This document shows, in pieces, positions 7,640-9,463 of a DNA stretch of 9,463 nt. Position numbers and translations under genes: made by a program. The first letter of the stretch is position 1, and each line of letters opens with the position of its first letter. Under the pieces are notes generated by a model that was given only the letters and a program-made list of their open reading frames with translations, searched no databases and had not been told where the DNA came from. Source of the stretch: Burkholderiaceae bacterium (GTDB taxonomy: Bacteria; Pseudomonadota; Gammaproteobacteria; Burkholderiales; Burkholderiaceae). Location: positions 1 through 9,463 of the forward strand of contig JAJPEN010000028.1 in the NCBI GenBank assembly GCA_021166835.1, written 5' to 3'.

Positions 7640-8719
7640 GCGTGCCCGCACGAGGAGGAACCCGGGTCGCGCCAGGGTGCGGATCAGCCGGCCGTCGGCG
7701 GTGAGCGGCAGGCGGGTCATTGCAACGCTGTCGAAGACGTTGCCGCCGATGACACGCGCAATGCGCGCGCGCCGGTCCATGCCGGCGACGACGTCGCAGT
7801 GGGCAGAGGTCAGGTTCTGGAGGTCGTCGGCGGTGTCCATCCGAAGCAGCGTGATGCGGTCGCGCAGGCGGGAGACGTTTCGTGGGCCGCAGAGCAGGTC
7901 GCCGGGTTTCGTCGGTGTTTCGTCGGCCGGCAGCAATTCGAACTGCGCCTCGTCGCCGCCTTCGCGCTCGCGCGCGAGCAGCGCGCGCAGGTAGCGGGCG
8001 TGGGCCGCGTTGCCGACGAAGGACGGTGCGACGACGCCGATCTGCTGCATCAGGAACGAGATGAACGCGGCAGACCAGGGGGCGTTAGGGCGCGGGGCTG
8101 CACCGGGATGGTCCGCGGTGCCGAGGCCGAGCGCCCAGTAGCGGTGCACGCGGGCGCGGGCGTCGAAGGGGGCGGTGTCGAGTTCGCTCGCTCCTTCGTG
8201 TTCGAGCCGTGCGGTGCCGTCCGTGGCATCAACTATGGTCTCGCCCCAGTCGCGCCACTCGCGCAGCGCGACCGAGACGAGGTGCGCGGCGACCTGGCCG
8301 CCGGGCAGACGGCGGGCGTGCGCGGGTGGCGGGGCGGCGACCGCGAGCAGCAGGGCGAGCGCGTGGACGACGAGCAGCAATTCCCAGCGTTTTCGCTTGC
8401 GTAACGAATTGCGTGGGCTGGATTGCAGCGTTTCGCAGCGTGGGTCGGCGTGCGCGGAGCGCGGAGGGTTGCGCGGTTCGGGGGCGGTTTGCGGCTGCGG
8501 GGCGGCCCACGGGTGTGGGGTTGTTTGCGGTTGGCACGCGTAAAGCGCGCGGGCGCCAGGCCCGTCGGCTTCAGGCGTGCCGGCTTCAGGCGTGCCGGCT
8601 TCAGACGCGCCGCTGCCAGGCCCGCCTGCGTCAGACCCGCCGGCCTCCCGCTTCCCGGTGCCAGGTACGCCGGCGTTCGACCCCCTGTTCACGCTGCCGG
8701 ACTCAAGGTGCCGCTTCAT
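7637..8719 (-). CDS. Exported DUF2272 domain-containing protein (start uncertain)
   Basis: Seen: 360 residues from the ATG at 8719. Residues 1-105 are low-complexity: pentapeptide repeats (GTPEA type, about 15-57), then a Pro/Gln-rich part. Residues 106-135 look like a signal peptide: RKRKR, a hydrophobic core LLLVVHALALLLAVAA and an AHA cleavage site. The DUF2272 domain spans about 140-360, with PWSAAFISF at 214-222, GDLLCGPRN at 273-281, AHCDVV at 306-311 and GGNVFDSV at 326-333. The layout resembles CHAP/NlpC-type cysteine hydrolases, but a serine (S216) sits where those have the catalytic Cys; this comparison is inference. A signal peptide beginning at residue 106 is abnormal, so the start may lie further in: GTG at 8692 or TTG at 8380. 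No good Shine-Dalgarno supports any of them. The stop is shared with the mgtC ribosome binding site. Family call good; N-terminus unresolved. Confidence 0.8.
   Translation of the reverse strand: MKRHLESGSVNRGSNAGVPGTGKREAGGSDAGGPGSGASEAGTPEAGTPEADGPGARALYACQPQTTPHPWAAPQPQTAPEPRNPPRSAHADPRCETLQSSPRNSLRKRKRWELLLVVHALALLLAVAAPPPAHARRLPGGQVAAHLVSVALREWRDWGETIVDATDGTARLEHEGASELDTAPFDARARVHRYWALGLGTADHPGAAPRPNAPWSAAFISFLMQQIGVVAPSFVGNAAHARYLRALLAREREGGDEAQFELLPADETPTKPGDLLCGPRNVSRLRDRITLLRMDTADDLQNLTSAHCDVVAGMDRRARIARVIGGNVFDSVAMTRLPLTADGRLIRTLARPGFLLVRAR
8357..8440. repeat. Dispersed repeat, copy 1 (overlaps DUF2272 signal-peptide codons)
   Basis: An 84-bp stretch matches 8982-9062 with nine mismatches and one 3-bp gap (about 89% identity). 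It can fold: GCAATTC (8377-8383) pairs with GAATTGC (8406-8412) around an inner AGCG-TTTT-CGCT hairpin (8386-8397). It is visibly richer in A and T than its surroundings. In the gene frame it encodes the RKRKRWELLL start of the signal peptide. Confidence 0.8.
8552..8686. repeat. 15-bp minisatellite, about nine units
   Basis: Degenerate 15-bp units run without gaps; 8567-8581 and 8582-8596 are identical (GGCTTCAGGCGTGCC) and 8597-8611 differs by two bases. Others keep a (T/C)CAG(G/A)C core. In the DUF2272 frame each unit encodes a pentapeptide of the GTPEA type. Because the unit is a multiple of three, copy-number change would keep the frame, as in a variable linker. Whether this region is translated depends on the true start of the gene. 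Confidence 0.75.
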
Positions 8720-8778
8720 TTCGTAGCGTTTTTGTTCGTGGAATGAATTCCATGCGACGGATCGCTTCGTTTCGAAAC
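8715..8778. repeat. Dispersed repeat, copy 3 (diverged, overlaps the ATG at 8719)
   Basis: Aligns without gaps to the core of copy 2 over 64 bases at roughly 64% identity by hand, sharing TAGCGTTTT/CAGCGTTTT, GAATT and CGTTTCG blocks. The ATG at 8719 aligns with TTG in the other two copies. It has its own palindromes instead of the GCAATTC stem: TGGAAT-GA-ATTCCA and GTTTCGAAAC (8769-8778). A distant common origin is inferred. Confidence 0.5.
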
Positions 8779-8850
8779 CCGAATTTGCGCACCAGAATGC
8801 GGCAGAGCAGGCTCGGTGGCGCCAGTATGGGCGCAGGCGCCACGGCCGGG

Positions 8851-8917
8851 CAGCCTCGAGGCGCCAACACGCGTGCCCGGGCCGTGCCTGAGCAGCCTCG
8901 AGGAGCCAACACGCGTG
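8851..8917. repeat. 42-bp tandem repeat with a 25-bp conserved core
   Basis: The cores at 8851-8875 and 8893-8917 agree at 24 of 25 positions (CAGCCTCGAG, G or A-GCCAACACGCGTG). A weaker related unit may precede them. Just upstream, GTGGCGCC (8816-8823) and GGCGCCAC (8836-8843) form an 8-bp inverted repeat with a 12-base loop. Confidence 0.7.
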
Positions 8918-8981
8918 GGAGGGGCGCGCCTCACCAACTTCCACGCGCCGATCTGCGCGCCGGGCGCTCGAGCCTGACGAC

Positions 8982-9062
8982 GAGCGCGTGGGCGAGCAGC
9001 AATTCGCAGCGTTTTCGCCTGCGTAACGAATTGCGCGGGTCGAATTGCCGCGTTTCGCGGCG
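8982..9062. repeat. Dispersed repeat, copy 2 (intergenic)
   Basis: An 81-bp direct repeat of 8357-8440, starting 625 bases away, in a region with no gene I can support. The stem is slightly better than in copy 1: GCAATTCG pairs with CGAATTGC around a GCG-TTTT-CGC hairpin. The homology includes bases equivalent to the first signal-peptide codons of the DUF2272 gene (ELLLxHAL in the same frame), so it looks like a duplicated remnant of that gene's beginning. Confidence 0.8.
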
Positions 9063-9174
9063 CGGCCGCGCAGCGCGGCAGCATGCGCGGCCCGGCGTCC
9101 GCGGCCCGGCATGCGCGGAGCGCGCCGTGCGCAACCCCCGCGCGCGCCGCATGGTTCCGGCCGCAATGCCTGCC

Positions 9175-9463
9175 TCAGTGCACCCCCGCATGCCCCCGCG
9201 TCACCGCCTGCGCCCCTCTTCCCATCAACAACGCCCCCAGCGCCAACGCCCCCGCCGCCATCCACACCCCGCGCATCGGCATCGCCTGCACCGTATTCCA
9301 CAGCATCGCCGGCACCTTCGGTCCAGCCAGTTCCATGCGCCGCTTCGTCATCCGCGCCCCCAGTTCGCCGAGCCGATCCGCCAGCCGATGCTCCGCAATC
9401 GGCAGCAGCACCGTTTCCTCGTCCGCGGCATGGTGGATGACGTCGCGCATCAGCTCCATGAAG
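9175..9463 (-). CDS. Hemerythrin-domain protein, C-terminal part (5' end outside window)
   Basis: Seen: the last 95 residues of a gene entering from beyond the window. The segment MRDVIHHAADEETVLLPIAE looks like the last iron-ligand helix region of a hemerythrin HHE domain (His and Glu/Asp ligands), followed by RLGELGARMTKRRMEL. After the domain comes a hydrophobic stretch at visible residues 64-80 (GVWMAAGALALGALLMG), then a short basic tail ending at TGA (9177-9175). Known: bacterial hemerythrins bind a di-iron centre and oxygen and serve in oxygen or redox sensing, storage or iron handling. The C-terminal hydrophobic segment suggests anchoring to the inner membrane, which is inference. The first helices and their ligands cannot be checked here. 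Its link with the DUF2272-mgtC pair, 455 bases away, is uncertain. Confidence 0.8.
   Translation of the reverse strand, partial: FMELMRDVIHHAADEETVLLPIAEHRLADRLGELGARMTKRRMELAGPKVPAMLWNTVQAMPMRGVWMAAGALALGALLMGRGAQAVTRGHAGVH

Larger units (their letters stand above)
8720..9174. other. Repeat-rich gap between the hemerythrin and DUF2272 genes (455 bases)
   Basis: I support no gene here. It contains dispersed repeat copies 3 (most of it) and 2, the 42-bp tandem repeat, an 8-bp inverted repeat at 8816-8843, and a direct repeat GCGGCCCGGC at 9087-9096 and 9101-9110 flanked by two CATGCGCGG copies. The DUF2272 frame stays open through the whole stretch, but the implied protein is Arg/Ala-rich and resembles shadow translation. 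The promoter of the DUF2272-mgtC pair may lie here, but I could not identify one. No intrinsic terminator for the hemerythrin gene was seen. Confidence 0.7.

Noticed and set aside
8720..9301. Extension of the DUF2272 frame upstream to an ATG at 9301
   Set aside because: The added residues are Gly/Ala/Arg-rich shadow sequence, would overlap the hemerythrin gene by over 120 bases, and cross tandem repeats and hairpins. No family similarity was seen.

Overview
The window is strongly GC-rich, and every convincing gene lies on the minus strand. Gene content points to a high-GC proteobacterium, most likely a betaproteobacterium of the Burkholderiales type: an EttA-type ABC-F protein of exactly the Escherichia coli length, the PrkA/YeaH/SpoVR triad, and a hemerythrin-DUF2272-MgtC neighbourhood. 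The taxonomic call is inference from gene families and composition, not from a marker gene.

Read in the direction of transcription (high to low coordinates), the window opens with the C-terminal part of a hemerythrin-type protein carrying a membrane segment (9463-9175). A 455-base gap without a gene follows (8720-9174). It holds a dispersed repeat family, a 42-bp tandem repeat and hairpins. Next comes an exported DUF2272 protein (8719-7637, start uncertain), whose stop codon forms part of the ribosome binding site of a short MgtC/SapB-family membrane protein (7629-7156). A 30-bp tandem repeat runs across the mgtC stop into the 164-base gap before ettA (6991-5324). That gap ends in a pyrimidine-rich leader with a G-quadruplex motif on the opposite strand.

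After a 380-base intergenic region (4944-5323) comes a compact three-gene operon: prkA (4943-3021), yeaH (2992-1712) and spoVR/ycgB (1712-222). These three families recur together across bacteria and are linked to stress, nitrogen starvation or sporulation, but their shared biochemical role is unsettled. Upstream of prkA I find a good sigma-54 (-24/-12) promoter match with exact spacing. Further upstream, where a sigma-54 activator would normally bind, are three identical 12-bp direct repeats. This is the most testable regulatory hypothesis in the window. The last 221 bases (1-221), downstream of spoVR, hold short simple repeats and a hairpin.

I see no tRNA, rRNA, CRISPR array, transposase or phage gene. 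The most unusual stretch is 8350-9120. Three related copies of a roughly 64-84 bp element lie there, and the aligned position is ATG in one copy and TTG in the other two. One copy overlaps the signal-peptide codons of the DUF2272 gene and another overlaps its upstream ATG.
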